This document shows, piece after piece, positions 6,197 through 6,327 of a stretch of DNA of 6,327 nt. Numbering within the stretch: position 1 is the stretch's first letter; every line of letters starts with the position of its first letter. A program made the translations under genes and the position numbers. The stretch is from an uncultured Planctomycetaceae bacterium (GTDB lineage: Bacteria; Planctomycetota; Phycisphaerae; UBA1845; UTPLA1): contig CALLKH010000431.1 of the NCBI GenBank assembly GCA_938008425.1, positions 1 to 6,327 of the forward strand, written 5' to 3'. Under the pieces are notes generated by a model. It saw only the letters and a program-made list of their open reading frames with translations, searched no databases and was not told where the DNA came from.

Positions 6197-6327
6197 ATGA
6201 TAGTGAACGAGCAGCCCAATGAAACACCTGCGCGAGGCGGCGCCTGGACCCGCCGGAAAAACCTGTGCCGCGTGGCGGCGGCGCTGGTCCTTGCGACCCT
6301 TTGCTCCAGCGCGAACGGCGAACTTGT
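6197..6327 (+). CDS. Probable exported protein, N-terminal fragment (runs off right edge)
   Basis: The frame opened by ATG 6197 has no stop up to the window end and gives 43 full codons. It begins with a polar stretch, then TRRKNLCR, then the hydrophobic run VAAALVLATLCSSANGE. This is a textbook signal peptide order: positive n-region, hydrophobic h-region, small residues before a likely cleavage site near SSANG. The twin arginine after a longish polar start (R20-R21) resembles a Tat signal, but N24 sits where Tat signals usually have a hydrophobic residue. LATLC is not a good lipobox because Leu precedes the Cys. A GTG at 6194 is an alternative start, and no clear ribosome binding site is seen. 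A second frame from ATG 6219 is also open to the edge but encodes an Arg/Pro-rich, unstructured product, so I prefer this one. The mature part lies outside the window and the function is unknown. Confidence 0.55.
   Translation, partial: MIVNEQPNETPARGGAWTRRKNLCRVAAALVLATLCSSANGEL

Noticed and set aside
6219..6327. Alternative plus-strand frame from ATG 6219 open to the window edge
   Set aside because: Its product is Arg/Pro/Trp-rich with no signal or domain, while the frame from 6197 gives a clear export signal.

Overview
This is a GC-rich bacterial window made almost entirely of ordinary chromosomal genes. I see no tRNA, rRNA, CRISPR array, insertion sequence or phage gene. The organism is not stated. 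The gene set (a LolC/E-type permease with a very long extra N-terminal membrane region, a LolD-like ATPase with an insert, GC-rich DNA, weak ribosome binding sites) would suit a didermic bacterium such as a Planctomycetota member. That placement is an inference and not something I can prove from the sequence.

Layout. Bases 2-727 (+) are the C-terminal half of a class II lysyl-tRNA synthetase (lysS), cut by the left edge. After a short gap comes a large FtsX/LolC-E-type ABC permease (797-3424, +). Its ATP-binding partner of the LolD/MacB type follows (3487-4302, +). These three genes run in one direction with gaps under 75 bases and may be co-transcribed. A 178-base gap (4303-4480), holding a 7-bp inverted repeat and two Shine-Dalgarno-like boxes, leads into a branched-chain amino acid aminotransferase (ilvE, 4481-5395, +). 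A strong hairpin with a T run (5442-5478) ends that unit. Endonuclease V (nfi, 5482-6159) lies on the minus strand, converging on ilvE. A divergent gene begins at about 6197 (+) with a probable export signal and runs off the right edge.

How they fit together. The permease and ATPase should form one inner-membrane type VII ABC (LolCDE/MacB-like) machine, with a single kind of permease that would presumably act as a homodimer. lysS and ilvE are housekeeping genes of translation and amino acid metabolism, and nfi repairs deaminated adenine. The most unusual content is in the ABC pair. The permease carries about 335 extra N-terminal residues with about six predicted membrane helices and an enlarged periplasmic domain. 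The ATPase carries an insert of about 40 residues between Walker A and the Q-loop. I found no convincing new multi-gene system.
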